Counted from the stretch's first letter, positions 33,101 to 43,240 are shown. The stretch: DNA of 64,000 nucleotides from Nelumbo lutea (GCA_022828595.1 JAKGHH010000005.1:26052193-26116192), one strand, 5' to 3'. The notes: generated from the letters alone by a model not told the origin. A program made the numbers and translations.

Positions 33101-35373
33101 AAATAGACTATGTGGTAATTTTGAGTTCAATTTTCATTATTTCATATAAATTAATTTATTAAATTCAAAACAATATTAAAAATATGAGTAAATTATAGAA
33201 AATAAAAATAATTTATTAAAATAAGAATAAAATTGAAAAATACATATAAATTTATATTAAAAATAAATTATTAAGAGTTAAAATAATAACAAAAATAGTA
33301 ATAAAGTCCATGAAACAATGAAAAAGTATTTAATAATTATCAAATTAATAAATTAAAACTATTAAAAATTTATAAAATAATTAATAATTAATACAAATAA
33401 AAATTATAAAAAAAATAAAAACATTAATATTTAATAAAAATATAAATTTAAAATAAATCTATAATTTGATAATTATTATAAATAAATTTATAAGTCATAA
33501 TTCAGCTTCTCTTGAAACTTTCCCTGTCGCTTCCTTCTCCCTCTCATGAACTCTACAGACAGATAGAACTCGAGCCGTTCAAATCTCCATCAACTCCCTA
33601 GTGTTATCTGGCTCTCCACCAGAAAAGAGCATAGGAGTTGTCATTGTTGGAGCTGGGTTTCAAATCTTCATTACTATCTGGATCGAGGATTTCATTCAAA
33701 CTGATGTTGGAGTTGGGTTTCAAATCTTGTTATTGCCTATATCTAGGGTTTCCTTCAAGCGTTGCCGATTGAGAACAACGATAGTGGCGGCTGGCAGGAA
33801 GATGGGGGAGAGGGAGGGAGGGAGGGAGGGAGGGAGAGGGAAATCGAACAGGACCGTCAACTGAAAACTCTTCTACTAAGAAATTGAATAGCACTGCCAC
33901 CAACCGACTGAGAACAATGATAGTAGCGGCCAGCGGGAAGACAAGGGATAGAGAAGGTGAGAAAGAGGAAGGGAGGGAGAGGAAAATCGAACAAGACCAC
34001 CGATTGAGAACGCTGTTGTTGAGAAATCAAACAAGATTGTTGTCGGTCGACTAAGAACAGCGACAGTGGCGACTGACGAGAAGACAAGGGAGAGAGAAAG
34101 CGAGAAAGAGGGAGGGAGGGAGAGAGAACGCCCTTCGAGTCTTGTCTACATCACCGATGGTTAGGAGTCGAATGAAAAAAAAATGGGTTTGAAAAGGGAT
34201 GTCCATTTCAATATTATGAGGGGCATTTTAAGACCTTCAAACACATCTGAAACACGTCTAGCCCGTTCAGTGATGGCCCGCAATCTAAATATTTCAGATC
34301 TGAAATTCAATTTCAGATCAATTTTAAGATGTATAATCAAACATTTCTGGAGTCTAAAAAGTAATATTTTCATATTCATACCTCTTAAAAGCATTATCAA
34401 ACGCCACCTAAGACTTATTTGACTCAAGCTATATGAATAAAAAAAAGAGTGATTTCTTTTCTTTTCATTTTTTTACAACATCCCTACCATCTCTCCTTGT
34501 ACAACTAATTAACTAAATTATAAAACATAAGATATGTGTTTGGTTCCGTTGGCGTTTATTGAAAAAACGCCGTTACATTAGCGCCACATAGGCGTTGGCA
34601 TTTATTACATATGAAACAAAATGAAATAACTGTTTGGTTTCACTGTTTATCAAATAAACGGTAAAAACTGAAACGCTTTGATTTTTGTGCATAGGGCATT
34701 TGGGGAAACGCCAAGTTCTTATTTCCCCCAACGTCCCAATGTTTCTTGAACTCAAATGATGATGTGTCACACTTTAATATGTATTAATTTGAGGTAGAGA
34801 ATAAAAAACCTTTAAAATGAAACCCAACCAAACAATAAAAACTGAAAACGTTTAAAGTAAAAAACATTTAAAGTAAAAAACATTTAAAGTGAAAAAGCAT
34901 AAATAAACATAAATGAAACCAAAAACCCACGTTAAATTTCTGTTTGGCTCTCTGTGATTTAAGTTTTATTGTAATATATCATCCATATATATCATGCTCT
35001 TAGCTATTAAATAAAAGCATATTATGTTGCTCTGAATGGTTTTATTCAACTGTATTCTGCTGATTCTTTTGCTCAATGAAATTCTGGTGTTTCCCGAAAA
35101 AAAGAATAAACAAAAGCAGACAATAAAACTCTTCAACCAAAACATACCAGGAGTGTCGATAGCTTTCACAACTCTGCCATCTACGACAGATTGCTCCATT
35201 TCAGAAGTACGTGTAACTGAACTCAAACTGCGTTTTGAGGCGAAGGCAGATCTTTTCAGGATGGTATTTCCAGTTGCACTTACGCCGCTCCCAGTACTTC
35301 CAAGTAAAACTACAGTCAGCTCATTAGACAATGCTGGACAATAATCCTCAATACTTATGATTCTCTCGCCCAT
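20752..35373 (-). CDS. AIG1/IAN-type GTPase (immune-associated nucleotide-binding), 4 exons
   Basis: Four exons at 35373-35148, 30187-29913, 25025-24810 and 20880-20752 give 846 coding bases (281 residues plus stop), with GT/AG borders at every intron and matching phases (1, 0, 0). AIG1/IAN proteins are GTPases linked to plant defence and stress, usually about 300 residues. Seen: P-loop region GSTGSGVSATG at residues 25-35; DTPG (G3) at 73-76; THED in the G4 position at 143-146; an AIG1-type C-terminal extension with DNKTKD. The P-loop Lys expected at residue 31 is Val, which should weaken phosphate binding. Introns are 4960, 4887 and 3929 bp, swollen by repeats. Expression cannot be judged; a transcribed gene or a recent pseudogene both fit. 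Confidence 0.88.
21340..22985. mobile_element. Probable degenerate LTR-retroelement segment in AIG1 intron 3
   Basis: Contains the combination GGAGTCACCACTCACTT, then GGAAGGTGTTAGGTACCCC at about 21590, which resembles R/U5 parts of many plant Ty3/gypsy LTRs. No matching second LTR, primer site or coding domain was found, so it may be a solo LTR or a fragment. Boundaries are approximate. Confidence 0.4.
23698..23730 (-). mobile_element. Helitron-like 3' terminus
   Basis: Minus strand reads a hairpin CACGTGCAACACACGTG, a short spacer CTTAATTA, then CTAG followed by T. A hairpin a few bases before CTRR with insertion next to T is the Helitron 3' signature. The 5' TC end was not located, so the element's extent is unknown. 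Confidence 0.35.
23881..23939. repeat. (AAT)n microsatellite, self-complementary
   Basis: A run of ATA units switches to TTA units, so the tract can fold on itself. Lies in AIG1 intron 3. Confidence 0.9.
24185..24640. repeat. Cluster of TAGCTACGG/CCGTAGCTA motifs
   Basis: About ten copies of TAGCTACGGTTT or its complement, in both orientations, with variants, ending 170 bp from AIG1 exon 3. Such clusters are typical of CACTA subterminal regions, but no CACTA terminus was found at either edge. Likely a relic of a CACTA end. Confidence 0.5.
24810..25025 (-). CDS. AIG1 exon 3 (end of G domain, helical extension)
   Basis: 216 bp, 72 codons in phase 0; acceptor TGTATGCAG, donor GAG/GTAGGA. Starts VVLGSYENRILAFDNKTKD, the typical end of the AIG1 G domain, then a charged helical segment with likely coiled-coil character. 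Confidence 0.92.
25110..25405. mobile_element. MITE-like element rich in ACCGGT/GGTCNGACC
   Basis: Begins after TAAAATAGGAATATTTTAAAATCGATC and ends GACCGGTTTTAAAAACCATGG. It resembles the reverse complement of 35865-36135 (same GGTTTTTAAAA edge, TGGTCAAAA core). Target duplication not resolved. Confidence 0.45.
26675..26950. repeat. Minisatellite, 68-69-bp unit, 4 copies
   Basis: Units begin near 26673, 26741, 26810 and 26879 with TCTC(T)NAGATTCTGAGCGGA and contain GAAAACTAAAACCGGTGAGA. AIG1 intron 2. Confidence 0.85.
26936..27225. repeat. Duplicated block of about 120-160 bp with (CT)n tract
   Basis: Two copies share AGTAACCTCCATTTA, GATGTAACCAA and CAGGACGAGTGTAAATGGGCAC (first at about 27007-27058, second at about 27162-27217). 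Between them 27063-27119 is an almost pure CT run. A long minus-strand frame here arises only from the repeats. Confidence 0.8.
27780..28140. repeat. AT-rich MITE-like remnant
   Basis: Contains AAAAGTATTTTNATA units like the minisatellite at 31285 and several AAGTACTTATT copies, ending CCCAAACATGGCC followed by TAA, the typical outer edge of the Harbinger-type MITEs in this window. The opposite edge was not identified. Confidence 0.4.
28783..29030. mobile_element. MITE with TGGGGGNNATTTGAT ends
   Basis: Inverted ends TGGGGGCTATTTGAT and TGGGGGTCATTTGAT; 248 bp, AT-rich core, no coding. Target duplication not clear. AIG1 intron 2. Confidence 0.55.
29425..29838. mobile_element. hAT-type MITE in AIG1 intron 2
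   Basis: Ends TAAAGGTGTCAAT and TAGGGGTGTCAAT (inverted) with a perfect 8-bp target duplication AAAACATA at 29417-29424 and 29839-29846. The body is made of many TTGGATTGGAC/GTCCAATCC motifs. 414 bp. Its edge is only 74 bp from the exon 2 donor. Confidence 0.92.
29913..30187 (-). CDS. AIG1 exon 2 (G-domain centre)
   Basis: 275 bp; acceptor TTTTTTTTTGCAG, donor AAG/GTTATG. Encodes the AIG1-specific conserved stretch with KDGIHAIVVVLS and the G4-like VFTHEDEL followed by DDDETLDD. Fully open. Phase fits both neighbours. Confidence 0.92.
31017..31956. mobile_element. Harbinger-type MITE carrying a minisatellite
   Basis: Ends TGCCATGTTTGGTT and GGCCATGTTTGGTT (inverted), both followed inward by CTCATTC motifs; TAA at 31014-31016 and 31957-31959. 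940 bp, swollen by the tandem array at 31285-31715. AIG1 intron 1. Confidence 0.75.
31285..31715. repeat. Minisatellite of AAAAGTGCTTTNATA units
   Basis: About 29 copies of a roughly 15-bp unit alternating AAAAGTACTTTCGTA and AAAAGTGCTTTTATA forms. The unit is partly self-complementary (AAAAGTACTTT). Frames through it encode only repeat peptides and are not genes. Confidence 0.92.
32081..32525. mobile_element. MITE with long inverted repeats, TAA-flanked
   Basis: Ends AGGATAAGTTACA and AGGGTAAATTACA; arms of over 100 bp pair, including TTCAATTGCAAxACTTGAGT. TAA at 32078-32080 and 32526-32528. 445 bp. Its right TAA is shared with the next MITE. Confidence 0.8.
32529..32729. mobile_element. 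Tourist/Harbinger MITE
   Basis: Ends GGCTCAGTTTGGAAGGAGTA and GGCCCTGTTTGGAAGGAGTA, 201 bp, with TAA duplications at 32526-32528 and 32730-32732. Same family as 42992-43110. Confidence 0.88.
32918..34409. mobile_element. Non-autonomous DNA element with AGGTGGCNTTTGATAA ends
   Basis: Ends AGGTGGCATTTGATAA and AGGTGGCGTTTGATAA (inverted), 1492 bp. The left half is AT-rich (to about 33490); the right half holds G/A-rich tandem repeats at 33764-34130. No transposase seen; target duplication not resolved, so superfamily is open. Confidence 0.6.
33764..34130. repeat. Three diverged tandem repeats of about 140 bp
   Basis: Each opens with CGANTNAGAACANNGANAGTGGCG and ends in a GGGAGGGAGGGAG-type purine run. 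Starts near 33764, 33901 and 34047. Confidence 0.7.
34535..34931. mobile_element. MITE with TGTGTTTGGTT-type ends
   Basis: Left TGTGTTTGGTTCCGTT and right reverse complement GTGGGTTTTTGGTTTCATT; interior has repeated AACATTTAAAGTAAAA. About 397 bp; boundary at the right approximate. Confidence 0.5.
35148..35373 (-). CDS. AIG1 exon 1 (start, P-loop, DTPG)
   Basis: Starts at the ATG giving MGERIISIEDY, which places the P-loop at residue 25, as in related proteins. Contains the VVLLGSTG strand and loop, SATGNTIL, the SVTRTSEM segment, and ends within the codon for the Gly of DTPG. Donor is CCTG/GTATGT. The P-loop codon where Lys is expected is GTA (Val). Confidence 0.88.
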
Positions 35374-35864
35374 CGCTGATGAGGTAAAATTTTCTGAAGA
35401 GAAGCAAACCTACTGTAAATGAGAATCTATTTATTCAATTTTTTAATAGCAGAGAAACCAAGGGTTGCAAAAGAAAACTTACATCTCACTCTTGTTTATG
35501 AATTAAGACGTACCCTTTCAAGTATTTCAGATAGTCTGGGAGCTAAGGAGTAATTAGACGGTATTTATATGCATGAGGAGATAAAACCGAATGTTTAATA
35601 ATGGGATGTATTAGTGGGAAGGTGGACATAAGTGAAATGGACAAAAGGCATCTACGATTAATTCTGAGCTGCAAATGGATGTTGAAAGAAGATGCGAATT
35701 ATATCAAGAAGGTATCAACCACAACAAGAGGGTTGTCAGGTTGTGTTCAGTTCTAATCTAGTGCTGGTGCACATCAGGCCTACAATTTTCCCCAATAATA
35801 CTTCTGGCCCCACCTACATACATACACCAATGATATATATTAAACTAGATATAATTAATATAAA
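35374..35864. promoter_or_regulatory. Upstream region of the AIG1 gene
   Basis: Should contain the 5' untranslated region and promoter (minus strand). No unambiguous TATA box was chosen. A CAG just before the ATG could be an acceptor of a 5'-UTR intron. A repeat starts at 35865, so any compact promoter is within about 490 bp. Confidence 0.35.
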
Positions 35865-36135
35865 ATAGTGTTCTCAAAACTGGATCACATTGGACAGTTG
35901 GACCAGAAAAACCAGGAATTGGTCACCCGTTTTATTTCAAAATCGTCTTTTGGCTAAAAACCATTGATTTGGTCAAAACCGCTGACTTTGGTCAAAATCG
36001 ACTTAGATAATGATTTTTGACTGTTTTTTTGCTTTTTTAACTTTTTTGTTCTGTTTGGACCGGACAATTGAACTGTTTGACCCAAGAACCGGACCCAAAA
36101 CAATTTCTTGTCTGATCCAATTTTAAAAACCTTGA
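35865..36135. mobile_element. MITE-like element, relative of 25110-25405
   Basis: Opens AGTGTTCTCAAAACTGGATC and closes TGATCCAATTTTAAAAACCTTG; core has repeated GGTCAAAA and ACCGGAC motifs. Opposite orientation to the copy at 25110. Confidence 0.45.
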
Positions 36136-36174
36136 TATAAAATACTTATTTTATACATAAAAAACGGTCAAAAT

Positions 36175-36385
36175 CACTCAGTGGGTAAGATCTCTGATTC
36201 GTAGCAGTAGCAGAGACCTGGGATGAAATCCCACTGCCACCCAGGGTTGGGGGTTTAAAGGGATCAAATCCCTTTCCACCTGCTTGGCCTGGCCCATGAT
36301 CATCCCTATTTTCAGATCCTAGTCATGAATCACTTGACCTTCAATGAACCGGTTCGTGACCCAATGAGTTTTTTTGATAAAAAGT
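36175..36385 (+). mobile_element. Possible tRNA-derived SINE
   Basis: A box-like CAGTGGGTAAGATCTCTG and, about 30 bp on, a B box-like AGACCTGGGATGAAATCCC, followed by about 100 bp and a T-run. Spacing fits a Pol III promoter. No target duplication found. Confidence 0.35.
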
Positions 36386-36675
36386 TGAGTCGTAGGAAAT
36401 AAGAAAGAAATAAATTCAGTACAATGCTGGGACCCGGGCTAGCTTTTATTCGTTTGGGATGGGTGGGAAGAAATCTGATTCGCTTAGCTCTCTTTCGGAT
36501 AATTATGCCTCTTGGTGTTGACATCCTAGAAGGAATATGTGCTCTCTTTTTTTATTCCCCCATTCAAATATCTATCGGATGTATTTTGCTACAATTATTA
36601 AAGCAGATGTTTGTTTTGGTTTGAGTATAAGTCATAAAAGTTAAATTCAAATATATATCATACCAGTGGGATCTG
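36386..36675. other. Unassigned, relatively GC-balanced patch
   Basis: Both strands are open for about 65 codons (about 36330-36620), with no recognisable domain. Stands out from the AT-rich surroundings; origin unknown. Confidence 0.3.
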
Positions 36676-39600
36676 TGTGATCTATGGGACTTTGTTAAAC
36701 GGAAACTAAATAATAGAAATATATAAGAGTATATAATTATTTTATATTTTAATTATTTAAATGATTAATAATTATTTATATTTTATATACTATTATAATT
36801 ATTTATAACAAAAAAAATAACAATAATTAATTTTAGGTAGGGTTGTTGATCAAACTGATGAAATCAACCACCTTGACACAACTCGACCCGAGTTAGTTGG
36901 TTTTCTAGTTATTCCGATTGGATTTGGTTCAACCATTTCACAACCCAAATAGGTTGGGTCAATTTCGGTTTGGCCATTTGTGAACCGACCCAACTATAGA
37001 TATATATTAATATTTTATATTTTAAATATATATTTTTGTAAACAGAAAAGTGAGAAAATTCATATATTTCTTAATCTAAATTATTTTATATCATAAATTT
37101 AATTTAGTTTTTTATACTAAATCTTTTAAACCAACCGACCAAACCGATACAACCTGAGTTGGTTAGTTTTTACTAATGGTCAATCGATTTTGGGTGACCA
37201 ACTCCCCAACCTGACCAGGTCGATTTGATCGGCCAAACAACCTACAACTAAACCGAATAGACCTGTGACTATTGAAAACTTATAGCAAAAATACAATTAT
37301 TGAAAACAAGTTTATAATGAAAATACAACTATTGAAACTAAATTTATAATAAAAATACAATAAATAACTAGTAAAAATACAATAAATAATGAAAATATAT
37401 TAAATTAGCTAGTCAATAAATAGTGTAATCACAAAAATAATTTAATCTTTAATAAATATTATTCAACAAATTATAACAAAAATACATAATTACTAAAAAT
37501 AAATTTATAAAAAAAATACAATAAGTTCAACAAATTAAATAAAAAAAGTTAAATAACAATAGTTTAATCTCCAACAATTATTGAAATTTTTTTGTTAAAT
37601 AACAAAACAAAAATATATTGATACATAATTACTAAAAATATATTTATCACAAAAATACAATAAATAATTACTTAAAATACAATAAATATTAATTTTAGTA
37701 TAAATATATATTAAGACTTTGAAATTATTATTAATAAATATTTTTTTTGAAATTTATTTTCTAGAACTATTAATTGATATAAGTGGCATTAGTTATTTAA
37801 ATAGTATCATTATTTAAAATTTTAAAATATTAACTAGTTATTAAATTTAATAATTTGTAAAATTATAATTTATACTATAAATACATCATTTCATTATTAA
37901 TTTGTAAAATATTAAATTATTATTAATGATAATAGTGTGGAATATATTGTAATTATTTTTCTACTTTTAAGAAATTTTTTAAATTTATTACATAATTTCG
38001 TTATTTTAAATATTTAAAATTTCATTATGTTTAACATTTCATTATTTAAATTATTTAGTTATTTAAATATTTAAATAATATGTAAAATATTTAACATTTT
38101 TTGTTATTTTAAATTTATTATGTAATATTAAATGTTTTGTTGTATAATTATTTTTCTATTTTGAATATTTTTTATTTAAGATATTTAGTTATTGAAATAT
38201 TTAAATTTTATTATTTGAATAACATTTAAATTGATTAATCCATAAAATTATAATTTATATTGTTAGTACATAATTTTGTAACGAATTCTGTATGAATAAT
38301 ATGAATGTTATTAAATCTATTATAATTTTTTTTTGTGTTTTTAATAAATATTTCAAAGTTATTATATAATTTTATTATAATATTTAAATAATGTAGATAA
38401 AAAGTGGGGGAGAGGATAAATAGGAATTTGAGATAATGTAGATTAAATAACTTAGATGTATTGAAGATTTTTATTAGTTAATTATTGTATTTTCATTATA
38501 AATATATTTTCAGTAATTGTGTATTTTTTCTATAAATTTTCAATAATTATTGGAGATTTAACTATTGTTATTTGTTAGAGATTAGACTATTAATTTAGCT
38601 AAAATTAGGAGTATTAGTTCACTAGTCAGGCTTGGAAGTTGGTCACTTGAAATTGACTAACCATTAGTGATATATTTTTCAGTAATTGTGTATCTTTTCT
38701 ATAAATTTTCAATAATTATTGGAGATTTAACTCTTGTTATTTGTTAGAGATTAGACTATTAATTTAGCTGAAATTAGGAGTATTGTTCACTAGTCAGGCT
38801 TGGAAGTTGGTCACTTGAAACTGACTGACCATTAGTGAAAACTGATCAACTTAATTTGTATCAATCAATGTTTTTGAAAACCAACCCGAAGACTAACCTG
38901 CTTTTGTATTTGGGTTACGGTCACCGGTTCAATCATCCGAGTCAAATGGATTAGACCGTTCCATGTCAGCACTCTATATATTTAACTTTTGCTTAACAAA
39001 GTCCATGCATTGCACAAGTTCCCACTAAACCCAGAACCTAGGTCAAGTGACGGTTCGAATGGTTAAACTGGTCAAGTCAATGGTGGGTTTAAAACATTGG
39101 TATCAATTTGGGTCAATTTTCAATTTGGTTGGTGTTCAAAAGATTTAAACTTAAAGAATTACATTAAATTTAAAATACTACAATGATATTAGAAAAAGAA
39201 TAAATTTTAAAATTTAAATTTACAATTATAAAATATTTTAGACTAGGAAATATGGGAATTTTCCACTTTCCTATAAAAACTAAAAATTATTGAAAAATAC
39301 AAAAAATGCAAAATAATTTTAAAAATGAAAATGGAAACTATTTAGAAACACCGAGAAGGCATAAAGAAGTAAAAATTACTAATAAAATTATATATATCAG
39401 TAATTTACTGATATTAATGAAAATTTTCAACATTCGAATATTAACTTGTAACTTTTATATGAAATTAATTAAATATTACTATTATTATCTAAAATTGACA
39501 ATAATTATTTTTAGAAAATTATTTCAATTACAATAATTAAAATGTTAATTTATTCTAACATTTTCAGTAATTAATTGTTCATAAATATAGAAATTTTTGA

Positions 39601-40472
39601 AAATCACTTTATTCATATCAATGATCTTTAATAATTTTTTCAAATTTCTTACTAAAAATTACTGAATTTGGTAATTTAAGTAGAAACTTAAATTATAAAA
39701 TTTCAACTATTCAAATAAATACAATTTAAATAGTGAAATTTTTAAATATTTATTATATTTATTTCATAATTATTGTATTTATTGCATTTTCATTATAAAA
39801 TTATTTCCAATAGTTCTACATTCTCACTATAAATTGTCAATAATTATTGGAGATTAGACTATTGTTATTTATTGGAGATGAAACTATTAATTTAGTTGAA
39901 ATTAAGAGTGTTCACGGGTTGAGTTGGGGAGTTGGTCACTTGAAACCCACCGACCACTAGTGAAAACTGGCTAACTCTGGTTGTATCAATTTGGGTCAAT
40001 TTTTTATTTAGTTGTTTGGTTCAAATACATTAAAAATTTTAAATTTATAATATAAAATATTTTAGACTAAGAAATATGAGAATTTTCCCACTTCCCCATA
40101 TTAAAAATATAAAATAATATATATATATGGTCAGGTCTATTCGATTTTGGTTTCTTTACAAATGGCCAAATCAAAACTGACCCAACCTGGTAGGTTGGGG
40201 AGTTGCTGAACCGAAGCTGGCCGAAAATACTATAAAAACAACCAACTCAGGTTGAGTTGGTTTGGGTTGTTCAATTTGATCGATTCCATCAGTTTGATGA
40301 ACAACCCTAGCTGAAATTAATTATTATTATTTGTATTGCAAAAATCTTATTAAAAATGGTATATAAAATATAAATAATTATTAATCATTTAAAATTTTAA
40401 AATATAAAACCATGGTCTATTCTTATGTGTTTCTATTGTTTAACTTTCGCTTAACAAAACTCGTGCATTGCA
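36676..40472. mobile_element. Large AT-rich element with long inverted terminal arms
   Basis: The left arm (about 36676-37290) and right arm (about 39890-40472) are inverted copies: GGGACTTTGTTAAACGGAAA against the complement of TTTCGCTTAACAAAACTCG, the GGTTGTTGATCAAACTGATG block against CATCAGTTTGATGAACAACC, and GGGTGACCAACTCCCCAACC. Another partial terminus lies at about 38985-39010. No transposase. The right edge ATTGCACTAGT also resembles a Helitron end. Could be a foldback or MULE-like element, or nested copies. Confidence 0.55.
38503..38838. repeat. 168-bp tandem duplication
   Basis: Copies at 38503-38670 and 38671-38838 are nearly identical: both contain CAGTAATTGTGTAT, AATAATTATTGGAGATTTAACT and CTAGTCAGGCTTGGAAGTTG. 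The low divergence contrasts with the old element around them, so the duplication is recent. Confidence 0.9.
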
Positions 40473-40769
40473 CTAGTCCAGCTAGCTTTCTAATAAATTA
40501 GAGATAATTTAGGAGATTAATAGGAATTAGAGATAATTTAGGAGAAAGTGGGGGATAATAGTGTCACTTGGCTAGACATTAGAAAAGCAAATCCCTCTTT
40601 CTTTATCTATTGTTGTTAGAGATAATTTCGCCTATGTTATTTCCTTATTGGTTTAATGGATAATTATATAGAATTAAAAAAATGCAAAATTTAAAATAAA
40701 AAGAAGGAAATTAGGAAGAAGGGTTTGAAGCAAGGAGATGCATGATGACTTGAACAACCTTGCTTTATA

Positions 40770-40837
<68 letters not shown>

Positions 40838-42728
40838 CCTATGTAGAAGGTATTGTTGTACTAATACAATTAATAGATAAGTCAATTAGTCAAATTATAG
40901 TTAAAAAATCAAAATATAATCCACCATAATAATATTTTATAAAGTTGTGTTTGGTTTGATAGAAAAATAAGGAATGGAATGAAAAGTGTGTGTGTGTGTG
41001 TTTTTAAGACGAAAGAAAATGAAATGTTGAAAGAAAGTTTATGTAAAACAAGTATAAACTAAAAAAGTTGAAAGAGAGACCATTAATTCAAACCCACTGC
41101 ATTCATACACGTCTTGCATTGTAAGTTTTCTGAAGTGATAAGTGGAAAGCTCTGAGAAGTGAGGAGTGGGAAGCTCCCACTCTCTATCGGTTCCTAAAAA
41201 AAAGGAGAATGAGATACATTTCAATGTTTGCATCTCAAACACGTCTCCAACTCTGAAAAACCATTCTACTCATTCAACGTATCTGTCAAAACCTTTTACT
41301 CATTCATCTTGGTTGGCGTTGTAACTGAAGTTGAAGACTCCGGCCGCACTCACGGTCACCTCCACCCTCTTCAGATTAATTCCGTTCTTTCCTTCAAATG
41401 TTTTTCATTACTGCTTTTTTCTTTTCCTCTGAATTCTTTGATCATTTTTTCCTGTTTTTTGACATGTTAATGAATGGAAAACGGCCATCTTGGTTCTTGG
41501 ATGCACAGATCCTAACGGCTATCTTGGTTCTTGCACAGTTGACGGCCATCTTGGTTCAAGGAATCTCCTTTGTGAAACTACAATCCTCATTCAAACCTAA
41601 ACGCTTTCAATCCTCTCGAACCTAAGCGCTTAGCCTAATTTCTTCAAACTTCATTTTCAGAGAACCGCTTTCAATCCGGTTAGTTTGTTATTTAAACTTC
41701 ATATGTTTTCGTTAAACATTTGTTTCCTGTATGAATCTCTGTTTTAGTTAAACTTCTTATGTTGTTGAAATGGTTGGTAAAGCACCCATTTTTATCTGCC
41801 GAAGCCTACTGTTTTGGTTGTTCTATCAGCGACTGAAACTTTTTCATATATATATTTAGTTTTGTTTGATTTTTTAGTTTTCTATTTAAACATTTTGTAC
41901 TATGTTAATCTTTTAAACCTGTTTTGTTCTTGAAAATGTGGTAAAGCACCCATTTTTTGGCTGTCGCAGCATCCTTTTTTCCTGGCTCTAACGACCGAAC
42001 GAATTGAAGTTCGGGCGAAGAAGAGGAATCATATGGGTTGTCGGGTCGGTCTATGTTCAACCCGTTTTATGCCTGATGTTCATTATGAGGGTTCTCGGGT
42101 TGTCGAGTTCGGTTCAAGGGTGGTTCACATTATTATTACAAACTTTAATACTTCTTTAATTTATTAATGAATATTAATAAATACTGTTATTTATATTTTA
42201 AAATACAGATAATTAATAATGATTTAAATTCGAACTATTAATAATGATACTTAGTGATAATAATGATACACATTAATTCGGACTAATCAAATTCCCAAGA
42301 GATAATTAATAACGATTTTTTACTTACCAATAATAATTAATGATAATTAATTCCCAACAGCAATAATTAATTACTGATAATAATTACTTATAATTAATTA
42401 TTGATAATAATTAATTAACAAAATTACTTGCTGTTAACATAATAAGAATATATTATCACTTAATAGTAATAATAATAAATAATAATAATAATAATAATAT
42501 CATTATTATTAATATTATAATTATGGTTGTAATATTATTATTAATACTGATTGTTATTAAAAAATTGTAAGTAGGAAATTTTAGTTACTTAAAATTATTT
42601 TCTGAAATTACTGATTTAAAAATCAATACACACATAATAAGAATATATTATTACTTACTAGTTATTACTGATTTTTTGTGTTGATAAAGAAAAGCAAAAT
42701 ATTCATTTGTTTCATGATACAGTATTAA
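40473..42728. other. Non-coding stretch with simple repeats
   Basis: (TA)30 at 40774-40833; (TG)7 at 40986-41000; a threefold 34-bp repeat of ACGGCNATCTTGGTTCTTG at 41483-41570; direct copies of TGGTAAAGCACCCATTTTT at about 41771 and 41940; AATAAT-rich tract at 42160-42660. Short open frames at 41228-41630 have no recognisable domain. Confidence 0.6.
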
Positions 42729-42988
42729 GGTTGTGTTTGGTTGCAGTGTAAATTTATTTGCACTAGTACAAATGCATTAGAGTGTAAATGTAAAAAATGC
42801 AAATTCATGTTTAATTTTATTTTCGGTTTTACTTTATTCTATTTCATGTCTTAATTTACTTCATTTATACTGCAACCAATCAAAATAAGCCAAAATTTGA
42901 AACAAAAATAGGTCAGAATTTACACTCAAATAATTTGCACTGTCATGGTATCAGTTCAAATTTATTTGCACAGCAACCAAACACATCA
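42729..42988. mobile_element. Harbinger-type MITE, TAA-flanked
   Basis: Ends GGTTGTGTTTGGTTGC (with TAA at 42726-42728) and TGATGTGTTTGGTTGC (TAA at 42989-42991); arms continue with AGTGTAAATTTATTTGCA. 260 bp. Confidence 0.8.
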
Positions 42989-42991
42989 TAA

Positions 42992-43110
42992 GGCTCAGTT
43001 TGAAAGTAGTACAAATACAAATATGTGGAGTGTAAAACCTTGTATTTTATATTATTTTGTAGATATTTGTACTGTAAACATTTGTATTTCTACCCTTTCC
43101 GAACTGAGCC
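42992..43110. mobile_element. Tourist/Harbinger MITE, abuts the previous one
   Basis: Ends GGCTCAGTTTGAAAGTAGTA and GGCTCAGTTCGGAAAGGGTA; TAA at 42989-42991 (shared) and 43111-43113. 119 bp. Same family as 32529-32729. Confidence 0.85.
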
Positions 43111-43208
43111 TAAGTTCTACATTAATTGCAGTATTTGTTTTCTTCTATATATTCTAGGAGAATATATATTGCAGTATTTATCTTGTTAGTCCCATGTTGC
43201 ACATCCTA

Positions 43209-43240
43209 GGGCTCAGTTTGTACCCTTTTCAAACTGAGGC
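43209..43240. mobile_element. Remnant: two MITE ends joined
   Basis: GGCTCAGTTTGTACCC then its near-complement ending AAACTGAGGC followed by TAA. The flanks repeat TAAGTTCTACATT and GCAGTATTT seen right after 43110, so this is a duplicated site with a deleted MITE copy. Confidence 0.6.

Noticed and set aside
36330..36624. Possible organelle-derived or ribosomal protein fragment
   Set aside because: A basic stretch on the minus strand (IIIRKRAKRIRF) looked promising but could not be matched to a specific organelle gene; not claimed.
40691..40885. Frame of alternating Tyr-Ile residues
   Set aside because: Translation of the (TA)n microsatellite.
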